DNA of 42,682 nt from assembly GCA_000613065.1 (NCBI GenBank), contig CBZS010000520.1, positions 1 to 42,682 of the forward strand, written 5' to 3'. Shown here one piece after another: positions 1 through 9,171 of the stretch. A program made the translations under genes and the position numbers. Position 1 is the first letter of the stretch, and each line of letters starts with the position of its first letter. Source of the DNA: Richelia intracellularis. Its GTDB lineage: Bacteria > Cyanobacteriota > Cyanobacteriia > Cyanobacteriales > Nostocaceae. The notes below the pieces were generated by a model. The model had not been told where the DNA came from, ran no database searches, and worked only from the letters and a program-made list of their open reading frames with translations.

Positions 1-408
1 GATTCCCGGTATGATGAAATGCGCCATCGGGTAATGGAAGCCATGCGGACAAGTTTCCGTCCCGAATATCTTAACCGGATTGACGAAATTATTATCTTCC
101 ATGCCCTGTTAAAAGAGCAATTACAGCAGATTGTGCAGTTACAGGTAGAAAAGCTGCACTACAGACTAGCTGGCAGAAAAATGTCCCTCAAACTTTCCGA
201 TTCGTCCCTGGAATTTATTGCCGAAGTTGGATTTGACCCTGTATTTGGTGCTCGTCCACTCAAACGTGCCATTCAACGAGAGCTAGAAACCCAAATTGCT
301 AAATCTATATTGCGGGGTGAATTTAGTGATGGTGACATCATTTATGTAGATGTGGAAAATGAGCATCTTTCATTTAAGCGTTTACCAGTCGAGTTGATTA
401 CTACCTAG
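1..408 (+). CDS. clpB: ClpB disaggregase, C-terminal part (5' end outside window)
   Basis: The frame is open from base 1 and gives about 135 residues, the end of an AAA+ protein of roughly 870 residues. ClpB is a cytosolic hexameric ATPase that pulls proteins out of aggregates together with DnaK/DnaJ. Visible are the sensor-1 region around FRPEYLNRIDEIIIF and the C-terminal D2 small-domain signature GFDPVFGARPLKRAIQRELE, whose GAR arginine is the sensor-2 residue. The end (LPVELITT) is short and acidic as in bacterial ClpB. ClpC is less likely because the tail and spacing fit ClpB. The stop is at 406-408. No terminator is evident; a 91-bp repeat begins 66 bp downstream. Confidence 0.9.
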   Translation, partial: DSRYDEMRHRVMEAMRTSFRPEYLNRIDEIIIFHALLKEQLQQIVQLQVEKLHYRLAGRKMSLKLSDSSLEFIAEVGFDPVFGARPLKRAIQRELETQIAKSILRGEFSDGDIIYVDVENEHLSFKRLPVELITT

Positions 409-473
409 CTTGCAAACATGAGTTAATATTGCTAGGCAATTACCAATTCACGGTAGGAGCACAAAAGAATGTG

Positions 474-564
474 GGCGTTGCATAAGTGCGGGATGACTTA
501 GCGTTTGAAACCATTGATAAATCGTTGAAAATTTAGTAAGAACATCCCCGGATTCAGCAACGCC
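474..564 (+). repeat. MITE-1 copy 1 (91 bp, GGCGTTGC inverted ends)
   Basis: Starts GGCGTTGCATAAGTGCGGGA and ends CAGCAACGCC, the same length and ends as the copies at 12569, 17790, 19679, 20938, 37465 and 41569. The flanking 8-mers differ (AGAATGTG and TAATTTTT), so any target duplication has decayed. It lies downstream of clpB. Confidence 0.85.
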
Positions 565-723
565 TAATTTTTAAGTCTATTGTGTCCCTATAATTTTTAA
601 GTCTTATGTAGGGTCTGCTGAATAAATTTAAAACTCTTATCATGTAAATCTTTCAGGCTATTATTGAAAAATAAATTGGGTGCGACTCTTTTAGTAAGAC
701 AGGCAGTGGAACTTAGACAGGTA

Positions 724-1850
724 TTGGAAGAGATGGAGGGGTAGTAGAACAAAGAGCTTTGAGAAGTTGCTTCATCAAAGGAATACCACTAGAGTACAAA
801 GCCAGGTGATTGCATTTATGTTCTTGTTGTAGATGAAACTGCCAATACTCATCTCAATCGCCACTGATGTATAAAAAACCCAGGGGTAAAACAGCCTCAG
901 CACCCCTCATGGTCCATCTAGCCCCAGTGATATCGATCCTGTCATGAATCAGGTGGCGACAAGCACCCTCAATCACCCCCGTGGCCATGGGGAATCCAGC
1001 TTTTAAGTAATCATCATATTTGATACCATTATTATGTGAATAGCCATATAACTAGTACCAATATATAAGGCTTTTCCTCCATTAATTCTGTGCAGCTTCA
1101 CATAATAATGGTATGAAGTATTTGGTATTGTTAAGTAAATATCTAGCACAGGTATCCACGGGTTTACGTTCTTGTGGGGTCAGTTTGGGTAAAGTCGCAC
1201 TCCGGCGCATACCTGTGGCAACTGAACTTGATTTCCCTTCAAGGATAAGGTGTAAACGTTTGCTCCCCCAAGTTTCTGCCTGTGTTGAAGTCTGAGAATA
1301 AAAGACAAATGCAGCTTTCCACAAATACTCAATCACATGGATAATATCCCTATCTTACTCCATGAGAGAGAATATTGCTGTGCTGGTAGATTAAACTCCC
1401 CATCCAAAGGAAATAGCATATTTATCTTTCTTCCTCCATAACCGATTCTATTGGCGATTACTGTGCCAAATAATGTGGTCAATTTCCGCGACAATTTTTT
1501 CTTGTGTGTTCTGTTTACTGAGTCTGTGCCTGCACACTCTCCCTATATTTCATCTTGAGTGCGTTTATCAAAATATCTTTGTTTGTAACAACCGTCTCAA
1601 TAGTTCGTATCTATTCTCAAGTAACTTACTCTCGATCTGGGAGTGTTCTAACCCACAAATGCTGTCTGAATCTAACCAACTAACTATCTGTTCAAATAGT
1701 TATTGTGCTTGTGACCAAAACATACCTTGATTTGCTCTAGATCCTTGCATAGGGTGTGGAAACTTTGCTGTTTTTCACTTTTTAGAAGCCAATTCCATCA
1801 AGTACATTTTTGACTGTAAATACTACTCTGGTTGACTTCTCATTTATTAT
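724..1850 (-). pseudogene. ISKra4-family transposase, broken
   Basis: The remains of an ISKra4 transposase (about 400 residues when intact) on the minus strand. The longest readable block (1082-1336) has the family segment FVFYSQTSTQAE, GKSSSVATGMRRSATLPKL and TPQERKPVDTCARYLLNN. It ends prematurely because the MITE-2 insertion at 1024-1113 replaces the next codons with the element's own sequence ending CEAAQN. The remaining C-terminal part (KDRMDITGARWTMRG and so on) lies at 724-1020. Several further stops and frameshifts lie in the N-terminal half. No functional product is expected. Confidence 0.8.
1024..1113 (-). repeat. MITE-2 copy 1 (90 bp) inside ISKra4 copy 1
   Basis: Ends TACCATTATTATGTGA and TCACATAATAATGGTA are inverted repeats. 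The flanks are TGA (1021-1023) and TGA (1114-1116), a 3-bp duplication of the TNA type. The same insertion site is occupied in ISKra4 copy 2 and empty in copy 3 at 31141-31165. Confidence 0.88.
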
Positions 1851-1893
1851 TCTCATATCATAATCAGTACTACTAAAAGAGTCGCACCCAATT

Positions 1894-2175
1894 AAAATTT
1901 GGCAACTCAAAACTGGTAAATTAGTGTAAAGTCTCACAAGACATACAGGTGCCGTTAATTGTCTAGCTATTAGTCGTTTTCAAAACATCCTTATTAGTGG
2001 TAGTACTGATAAAACTGTGAAAATTTGGGAATTAACCACAGGAAAATTACTACATACTCTGATCGATCGAACATACAGATGCAGTTAACTCCGTTGCTGT
2101 TGCTTTCCAAGAGAAATGGCTTGCTAGTGGAAGCTCAGACAAAACCATTAAAATTTGGCAAATCACTAATTAGTT
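1894..2175 (+). pseudogene. WD40-repeat protein, C-terminal remnant
   Basis: Two degenerate WD40 blades can be read: LISGSTDKTVKIWELTTGKL (about 1990-2050) and, after a frame change, VNSVAVAFQEKWLASGSSDK followed by TIKIWQITN and a stop near 2175. The SGSTDKTVKIW type of blade ending is diagnostic. The upstream part is cut by ISKra4 copy 1 at 1889 and the sequence has frameshifts. The parent was probably one of the long WD40 proteins common in filamentous cyanobacteria, some of which are kinase fusions, but the N-terminal domain is missing so the type cannot be told. Confidence 0.7.
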
Positions 2176-2424
2176 AGCTACACGAGAAAGAAGAAGGAAG
2201 AAGGTAAAAATTCGACATCGCTCAACAATGGAGAGAGGCTGTAATATAATCGATGCTTACCGCTGATTTGTATTTGTGGGCAAATTTCAGTACTGGCTTT
2301 ATGGAAAAGCTGGAAGAGGGAGTAAATAAACGGGGTAATATGGCGTTCGCATAATAATTCTTATCTGTTAGAAATCGCGTTCGGTATCATAATATCTTTA
2401 TGAATGGTTATATTTGTTCTCTAA

Positions 2425-3348
2425 TTAGCATTTCCATTGCTCTAATAAATAAGTATAAAACCAACTTTTATCTACCTCATCCATAGCATAAATTTTCCTA
2501 CCACCAGATACTACTTTTGTATTTCCTTGACTAACTCCACTGGTAATAATTTCCGTTTCCCATCCTTTTAAATTAAAAGCATCTGGATTACCTAAATAAG
2601 TAGTTGCTAATACATCCCAGGCATAATAATCTTGGGTAATTACTAAGGCATAACACTGTCCTGCTAAATCAGAAATGGGATATTTTCTTTGTCGGCCAAT
2701 TTTTTGTACAAACTCGGAAGTTACAGGCACAGTATTAGTAATATCCAAAGGACACATAATAATTTCAATTCCACTTTGCCATACTCTTGCTGCGGAAATA
2801 GGATCCCAATATACATTCCATTCAGCAGAACCATCCTGTCCTGGTTCCCAATTTTTCTCCACATTGCCAGGGACATTCAACGCACCACCCATCCAAACAA
2901 TTTTGGCAATTTTCTCTTCAATTTCTGGTGCTTGATCTAAGACAAAAGCTACATTAGTTAATGGTCCTGTTACCATCAGTGTTACTGGTTCCAGTGCTTT
3001 TTGCAACACCCCAAGCATAAAATTTTCACCGGGTTCTGTAACTAAAGGAGTTGCAATTGTATCCCTTTCATTCAAAATTGGTAAATGATCGACCACAAAG
3101 GAATCACGACGATAAAGATTGGGAAAAGGATTAGTACCCCGTACTTTACTTTCTGCCACTGGGATATGGAAACCCCCCATTAAGTCTAAAATTTTACGGG
3201 TAGCAGCAACAGCAGGTTGGATATAACAATCTGCAGGAGTGACGACAACACCCATAAGTTCCACATCTTCCATGGTCATTAGTAACATAGTAGCGAGGTA
3301 ATCATCTACACCACCGTCGTGATCCATTAACACGAGTTGTTTTGACAT
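2425..3348 (-). CDS. Nucleoside hydrolase (inosine-uridine preferring type)
   Basis: Intact, 307 residues, the usual family length. The enzyme cleaves the N-glycosidic bond of a ribonucleoside to give the base and ribose, in cytosolic nucleoside salvage. The calcium-binding aspartate cluster is at residues 9-16 (DHDGGVDD). The motif VTGPLTNVAFVL and the metal-ligand segment WMGGAL follow, then a second block with EWNVYWDP. It is transcribed away from a dead cytosine-deaminase-like gene that starts only 19 bp from its own start codon, so the two genes must share promoter space. Base preference cannot be read from sequence. It is the only intact gene between the two inverted ISKra4 copies. Confidence 0.88.
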   Translation of the reverse strand: MSKQLVLMDHDGGVDDYLATMLLMTMEDVELMGVVVTPADCYIQPAVAATRKILDLMGGFHIPVAESKVRGTNPFPNLYRRDSFVVDHLPILNERDTIATPLVTEPGENFMLGVLQKALEPVTLMVTGPLTNVAFVLDQAPEIEEKIAKIVWMGGALNVPGNVEKNWEPGQDGSAEWNVYWDPISAARVWQSGIEIIMCPLDITNTVPVTSEFVQKIGRQRKYPISDLAGQCYALVITQDYYAWDVLATTYLGNPDAFNLKGWETEIITSGVSQGNTKVVSGGRKIYAMDEVDKSWFYTYLLEQWKC

Positions 3349-3367
3349 AAGTTAGGAGAAATTAAAC

Positions 3368-3758
3368 ATGGACGAATTTATGCAAGCCGCGAACGCAGAC
3401 GGAGAACAAGCTAGACTAACGGGTGGTATACCCATTGGTTCCGTACTTGTCAAGGAAGGCAAGATTATCGGCAGAGGACACAAAAAGCGCGTCCAAGATG
3501 GCGATCCTATCACCCATGCGGAAATCGATTGCGTCCGTAATGCTGGTAGAATCAGGAACTAACAAGGTACAATACTTTACTCCACACTGATGGCATATTA
3601 TATGTGTGCAGGAGCTGTAGTGCAGTTTGGCATCAAAAAAGTACTTGCTGAGTAATCAGCTAATTTACCCGGTACAAAGGAGTTTATGGAATCCCATGAT
3701 GTGGAGGTAGTTGATTTAGATTTGGATGAATGTAAGCAGATGATGAGTGAATTTAGGC
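3368..3758 (+). pseudogene. Cytosine/nucleoside deaminase, dead copy
   Basis: One reading frame continues from ATG 3368 to about 3758 and matches the zinc deaminase family closest to yeast-type cytosine deaminase: GGIPIGSVLV, GRGHKKRVQDGDPITHAEID with the HAE zinc/proton-shuttle motif, then STLMAYYMCAGAVVQFGIKK and ESHDVEVVDLDLDECKQMM. Two in-frame stops (TAA at 3560 and TAA at 3653) break it. The zinc motif PCxxC has become AYYMC, losing one cysteine, and the last dozen or so codons are replaced by sequence resembling a MITE-1 end (GGCGTTGC at about 3758). AGGAG stands upstream of the start. In life it would have turned cytosine into uracil, a natural partner of the adjacent nucleoside hydrolase. 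Confidence 0.83.
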
Positions 3759-4078
3759 GTTGCGGGATTATACTAAAAGATTTTCCCACCCTCACTGTAT
3801 TATCCCACATTTCGCACTTCAATTTGAAGTACAAATAAATTACAAGCAAAATAAAAACACCAGAATCAGAATTATTAATAAATAGACTACAGAACGAATA
3901 TATTTTAAAAATCAATTGGGTACGACTCTTTGGGTAGTACGCAGTATGATATAAGAATAATAAATAACAAGTCAACCAGAGTAGTATTGACAGCCAAAAA
4001 TGTACTTGATGGAATTGGCTTGTAAAAAGTGAAAAAACAGGAACAGTTCCATACCCTATCCAAGCATCTACATAAAAT

Positions 4079-5091
4079 CAAGGTATGTTTTGGTCACAAG
4101 CACGAGAACTATTTGAACAGATAGTTAGTTGGTTAGACTCACACAGCATTTGTGGGTTAGAACACTCCCACATAGAGAGTAAGTTACTTGAGAATAGATA
4201 CGAACTATTGACACGGTTGTTACAAACAAAGATATTTTGATAAACGCACTCAAGATGAAATAGAGGGAGAGTGTGCAGGCACAGACTCAGTAAACAGAAC
4301 ACACAAGAAAAAATTGTCGCGGAAATTGACCACATTATTTGGCACAGTAATCGCCAATAGAATCGGTTATGGAGGAAGAAAGATAAATACGCTATTTTCT
4401 TTGGATGGGGAGTTTAATCTACCAGCACAGCAATATTCTCATGGACTAAGACAGGGATATTATCCATGTGATTGAGTTTTTGTGGAAAGCTGCATTTGTC
4501 TTTTATTATCAGACTTCAACACAGGCAGAAGCTTGGAAGAGCAAACGTTTACAGCTTATCCTTGAAGGGAAATCAAGTTCAGTTGCCACAGGTATGCGCC
4601 TGAGTGCGACTTTACCCAAACTGACCCCCCAAGAACGTAAACCCGTGGATACCTGTGCTAGGTATTTACTTAACAATACGAAATACTTCATACCATTATT
4701 ATGTGAAGCTGCACAGAATTAATGGGGAAAAAGCCTTATATATTGGTACTAGTTATATGGCTATTCACATAAAAATGGTATCAAATATAATGATTACTTA
4801 AAAGCTGGATTCCTCATGGCCACGGGGGTGATTGAGGGTGCTTGTTGGCACCTAATTAAAGACAGGATGGATATCACTGGGGCTAGATGGACCATGAGGG
4901 GTGCTGAGGCTGTTTTTCCCCTGGGTTCTTCATACATCAGTGGCGATTGGGATGATTATTGGCAGTTTCGTCTACAACAAGAACATAAACCCAATCACCT
5001 GGCTTTCTACTCTAGTGGTATTCCTTTGATGAAGCAAGTTATCAAAGCTCGTTGTTCTACTACCCCTCCACCTCTTCCAATACCTGTCTAA
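4079..5091 (+). pseudogene. ISKra4-family transposase, broken
   Basis: The N-terminal part reads GMFWSQARELFEQIVSWLD, then LEHSHIESKLLENRYELLTR with a stop after TKIF, then frame changes, then GEFNLPAQQYSHGLRQGYYP and a TGA. The open block 4468-4722 (IEFLWKAAFVFYYQTSTQAE) is cut by MITE-2. The last block, 4816-5091 (MATGVIEGACWHLIKDRMDI, then GARWTMRGAEAVFPLGSSYI), is the conserved C-terminal region with the final catalytic glutamate in VIEGA. At least four lesions are visible, so it is inactive. Confidence 0.82.
4691..4780 (+). repeat. MITE-2 copy 2 (90 bp) inside ISKra4 copy 2
   Basis: Begins TACCATTATTATGTGAAGCT and ends TCACATAAAAATGGTA. The flanking TCA triplets at 4688-4690 and 4781-4783 form the target duplication. 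The empty target in ISKra4 copy 3 reads AATACCTCAAATATGAC, which confirms the ends and the 3-bp duplication. Confidence 0.9.
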
Positions 5092-5825
5092 GTTCCACTC
5101 CCCGTCTTACTAAAAGAGTTGCACCCAAATTATTTACGAAATTAATCGCCGTTTTCTCGATCAAGTAAGGATAAAGTACATTGGCGATATAGATAAGGTT
5201 TCGCGTTTATCCCACATTCGGCAAATACGATCGCAAAATATTGTATTTTTGAAGTATGAGTTTTTCAGAACCACAAATAAAAGTACAATATATCGATAAC
5301 TTAGGCATAGTGGCAGGGATTATTGATGAAATCAGTTTGGTTGATTTGTTTAACCAACTGCTTGAAAATCATCCCCAAGAAATAATCAGCGCAGGCCAAG
5401 TGGTCAAAGCAATGATTCTCAATAGCTTAGGCTTTATCAGTGCACCACTATATTTATTTGAGAAGTTCTTTTCAGGGATTGCAACGGAACATTTATTGGG
5501 AGAGGCAATACAACCAGAACATTTGAACGATGAACCCTTGGGCAGAGTCGTAGACAAACTATATGATGCAGGATTAATGGAAATTTTTATCCGAGTCCCA
5601 CTATCAGCAGCAGATAGATTTGGAGTAAAAATGGACAGCTTCCACTTGGATTCAAGTTCATTTCATGTACATGGGGATTATGGAACTGGTACTGATGATG
5701 AAGCATCAGCACAATCAGGATTAATCACAATTACATATGGTTATTCTGAAGACCACCGACCAGATTTGAAACAATTTATCCTTGACTTGATGTGGAGTGG
5801 TAATGGAGATATTCCTTTATATTTA

Positions 5826-7173
5826 GGTGATTGTTGAAAAATAAATTACCTTAAAAGCGGTTGAATCAAGATATCCCATTTGGGCAACAGTGGATTTTAC
5901 TGTAATGTAGACTCCACTTATTTCCTAGCTTTCTTTGTTAGAGAAATCCCTTTTTGGTAAAGAGTTTTACTTAAACTCAAGATAGGATATAAGGCTTTCC
6001 AAGTCATACTCGAAGGCCAGGAAAGCATGACTTCAACATCAACAAGCTTCGCCCCCCCCATTCCAATGCTGGTCAATAATACCCCAACAACCCTCTATAG
6101 GATTGTATTTACTATGGTAAGGAGCATAGTAAAGCAATTTAATTGGTATATTTAGCAGATCAACAAACTTAACCATCCTTTTTAAAAATTGAGTTCTTAC
6201 TCCACTACTTTCCGGACCATTATCAACTTTAATTTGTATCAGTTCGTTATCCTGCTTTTGTTCTGGTGTCATTGTCTTTTACCATTGAATTAGAGTATCA
6301 ACAATAAAATCCCTGGTTTTATAAGAAGAACTACCAAAGTTCATATAGAATAATTGCCCACTATCTTCATCAAGAATCCCACAAGGAGTATATTTTTCTG
6401 TGGATCCCATATCATGATCCTCACCTTGATTGTCTCCTCTGATTTTTCCACCACGAAAATAACCCTCGATATTAACGGTAGCTTTGCAATCCATGCTTAA
6501 TCGTTTGAGTTTGAGGCTTGTTTGTTGATTGCTGCTCAAATTCTTTGATGTTGTTGAAGATATCATCCGTTTGTGCAATTTTTTTTGAGGTTTGGCTTTT
6601 ACGACTTTACGAAGATCATAGCCCATTCGATTCAATACTTGTGCCATTGTACTGGCGCAAGGCAATTGCTCCTGGCTAAATCCCTGTTCTTTGAGTTTTT
6701 CTAGTGCGGATGTTGCTGTTAACCGGGTATAGGCTAAGGAAGTTTTAAATGTTGGCTCTTGTTGAAAATGAGATCCTGCAATTTGTCCCAGGGATAATGC
6801 CACAACAGAAGAGGTTGTTTCTCCTGGCAACGCTTTGCTGTGCTAAAGGCTGATTGTAATCCCACACAGATTATCCCTGTTCTTTTTTCCCCTAACCCTA
6901 ACTCTATATTTTCTCTACCCCAACCCAATACTGTTTGTGCTAAGCTTGCTCTACCTTGGCAATATTTCAACGTCATCTGAGCTTGAAAGCCCCGACGTTC
7001 TACTCCATTTATTTTCGATGCTGCCAACCGCAAGTCTTCTATTTGTTTGTGATCTTGTTAATGATTTGGGTTACTCTGCTGGGTCTAGCATACTCCAAAA
7101 TACTTGCCCCTGTTTTTTTACTCATCAACATTACATCTTACTTCCATTGGTAAATTCTTTCTTATAAATCACC
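5826..7173 (-). mobile_element. ISAzo13-family element, nested in IS1634 copy A
   Basis: Ends GGTGATT and AATCACC with TTA on both sides (5823-5825 and 7174-7176). Comparison with the uninterrupted IS1634 copy B (TATATTTAAGAGTTG) fixes the boundaries. Length 1348 bp. Confidence 0.8.
6039..7125 (-). pseudogene. ISAzo13-family transposase, broken
   Basis: Reading on the minus strand from ATG 7125: MSKKTGASILEYARPSRVTQ, a frame change, AQTVLGWGRENIELGLGEKR, a further frame change, then LPCASTMAQVLNRMGYDLRK, LSMDCKATVNIEGYFRGGK with a catalytic aspartate region, a stop, and finally KVDNGPESSGVRTQFL and HSKYNPIEGCWGIIDQHWNG with the last catalytic glutamate. The order of motifs fits the ISAzo13 family (about 400 residues). 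At least three breaks make it inactive. Confidence 0.82.
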
Positions 7174-9171
7174 TTAAGAGTTGCAGATGGTAATGAAGTC
7201 GATTCTGCCATGTTTGGAACACTTCTGGCAGATTTCCACAAACAATGGCAAGGCAAATTGATGCTTTATTTGTTGCGGATGCAGCCCTTTAGACTGAAGA
7301 CAATTTGCAGATGATAGTCTAACTAAGATGGGTATATCGAGTTCCTGCAACCCTAACTGCCGCAAAATAACTATTAGAAAAGAACAGTATTGATGCATTT
7401 GTACCAAGTAAAATTCCAGGATATCGTATTGCCCCCTGTTGTAATGATTCTGGTGGTGTGCGACAACGGTCGCTAGTGATAGAAAGTGAACCCCGTAAAG
7501 AATCTGACTTCAAACAACTGGAAAAACAAACGTCTGACCAAAAAATAGACCCAGGCACAATCCCAACTACGAAAATTGTGTCAACAGGAATTTGCATGTG
7601 CCGAAGATTCATTCAACGCAGCCAAATTACTGGAGAGTCAGTTGCCATTTCATCAACTTGCATGCAAATATTGAAGTTATTAAATATGGCTAACAGCGGG
7701 GAGGTGGTAGACATCGCAAGGATTCTCAACCTACCCTAATTTCCCATATTCAAGCCGAAATTTTACCCAAATGAACTGCAATTACCATTGCCACAGAACA
7801 GGCTGGCAGGTTTATTCTTGCCACCAATGTTCTTGATGCCGACAAACTTAGCAACGAAGATGTTTTACCTGAATATAAGGCACAACAATCTACAGAACGT
7901 GGTTTTCGGTTTCTCAAACACCCATTGTTTTTTACTTCCACTGTGTTTCTAAATTAAAGGAAAAGAGTGCCGGCTTTGGCAATGATTATGGGTTTGTGTT
8001 CGTTAGTTTACAGGCTAGGTCACAGGGCATTACGCCAATGTCTAAAAAGAGGATCCCAAACAATTCAAAATCAGTTAGGTAAACCAACTGCCACTCCTAC
8101 TTTAGGTTGGGTGTTTCAATGTTTCCTGTCAATTCATTTATTAACGTTGGCTTCTTTGAAACAGATTTCCAACCTCAGTGAACAGGGGTGCTGAATTATA
8201 CAGTTTTTTGGTGCCCCCTGTCGTAAATATTATCTTCTTTGCTAACTAACCTGCGGAATATGGATTTATCTCTGATTGACGAGAATCGTGACAAATATGT
8301 CGGCATGGCAAATCTAGCTTGTGTGGGTAGTCATGCCATAAATGGGGTAGCCAAGTTAAATAGCAAACTATTAAAACAAACTATCCTCAATTCTTTTTAC
8401 GAATTATACCCAGAAAAATTTAGTAACACAACTAATGGGGTAACTCCACGACGGTGGATAGTGTTGAGTAATCCTAAATTATCTAATTTGATTACTGAGA
8501 AAATTGGGAATAACTGGATTACCCACCTAGAAGATTTAAGGAAGCTAGAAGCATTTGCAGACGATTCCCAATTTGAAGCAGCGTGGAGGCAGATTAAGCA
8601 AACTAAAAAGCAGCAACTAGCTGCAATTATTCTCCAACGCACTGGTATTTCAGTTGATCCCACCTCTATGTTTGACATTCATGTAAAGCAGATTCACGAA
8701 TATAAACGACAGCATCTCAACATGCTACATATTATTACCCTTTACCATCGCCTGAAGCAAAATCCTCACTTATATATAACACCACGGACATTTATCTTTG
8801 GTGGTAAAGTTGCACCAGGTTATTTTATGGCTAAGTTGATAATTAAGTTAATTAACTCCGTGGGAGAAATGGTGAATAACGATCCTGATGTTGGGAATCG
8901 CTTAAAGCTAGTATTTATACTAGATTGCAATGTTACAAATAGTCAACTATTATACCCAGCAGCGGATCTTTCCGAACAAATATCTACTGCTGGAAAAGAG
9001 GCTTCTGGTACTAGTAACATGAAGCTATCTATGAATGGAGCATTGACAATTGGCACACTAGATGGTGGAAAGATTGAAGTTCAAGAAGAGGTAGGAGAAG
9101 AAAACTTCTTCCTATTTGGATTGATGGCACAAGAAGTACAAGAATTAAAAAACAAAGGATATCATCCTTGG

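Larger units (their letters stand above)
678..1889 (-). mobile_element. ISKra4-family element, copy 1, defective
   Basis: Terminal inverted repeats GGGTGCGACTCTTTTAGTA (left) and its complement ending at 1889, with AATT on both sides (674-677 and 1890-1893). About 1.2 kb. Read on the minus strand, the transposase starts as FWSQA, has a broken middle, then GEFNLPAQQYSHG and QLILEGKSSS-type blocks, and ends in the segment matching DRMDITGARW. It is about 95% like copy 2 (3918-5126) in inverted orientation. A 90-bp MITE-2 sits in the C-terminal third at exactly the same site as in copy 2. Confidence 0.8.
3918..5126 (+). mobile_element. ISKra4-family element, copy 2, defective
   Basis: Left end GGGTACGACTCTTTGGGTAG, right end ACTAAAAGAGTTGCACCC. 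It is the same element as copy 1 but in the other orientation. Its right end abuts the middle of glgP directly (Q-I-I-Y-E from 5126), while its left flank is unrelated to glgP. This element therefore marks a rearrangement joint rather than a simple insertion. Confidence 0.8.
5256..8230 (+). pseudogene. IS1634-type transposase (DUF4277 N-terminus), interrupted and decayed
   Basis: The start at 5256 gives MSFSEPQIKVQYIDNLGIVA and 190 residues of a DUF4277-containing DDE transposase, including the first catalytic region KMDSFHLDSSSFHVHGDY. At 5825 the ISAzo13 element interrupts it. Reading resumes at 7177 (NEVDSAMFGTLLADF), then breaks with frameshifts and stops. The C-terminal block ALAMIMGLCSLVYRLGHRAL, followed by KPTATPTLGWVFQCF, is readable at 7967-8194. 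It is inactive. Confidence 0.83.
5212..8264 (+). mobile_element. IS1634-type element, copy A, inserted in glgP and split by ISAzo13
   Basis: Ends CCACATTCGGCA and its imperfect complement TGCGGAATATGGA. The 6-bp duplication TTTATC flanks it at 5206-5211 and 8265-8270, and removing the element restores the glgP reading SRLSLIDEN. Subtracting the nested ISAzo13 element leaves about 1.7 kb, the same length as copy B (13567-15270). Confidence 0.88.

Noticed and set aside
1473-1730. Recurring 85-residue frame MWSISATIFSCVFCLLSLCL at 1473, 4078 and 29530
   Set aside because: It is antisense to the decayed N-terminal half of the ISKra4 transposase in all three copies; it recurs because the element recurs.
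3598-3975. 125-codon minus-strand frame MTCYLLFLYHTAYYPKSRTQ
   Set aside because: It lies antisense to the dead deaminase and across the left end of ISKra4 copy 2, with low-complexity composition. A chance frame.
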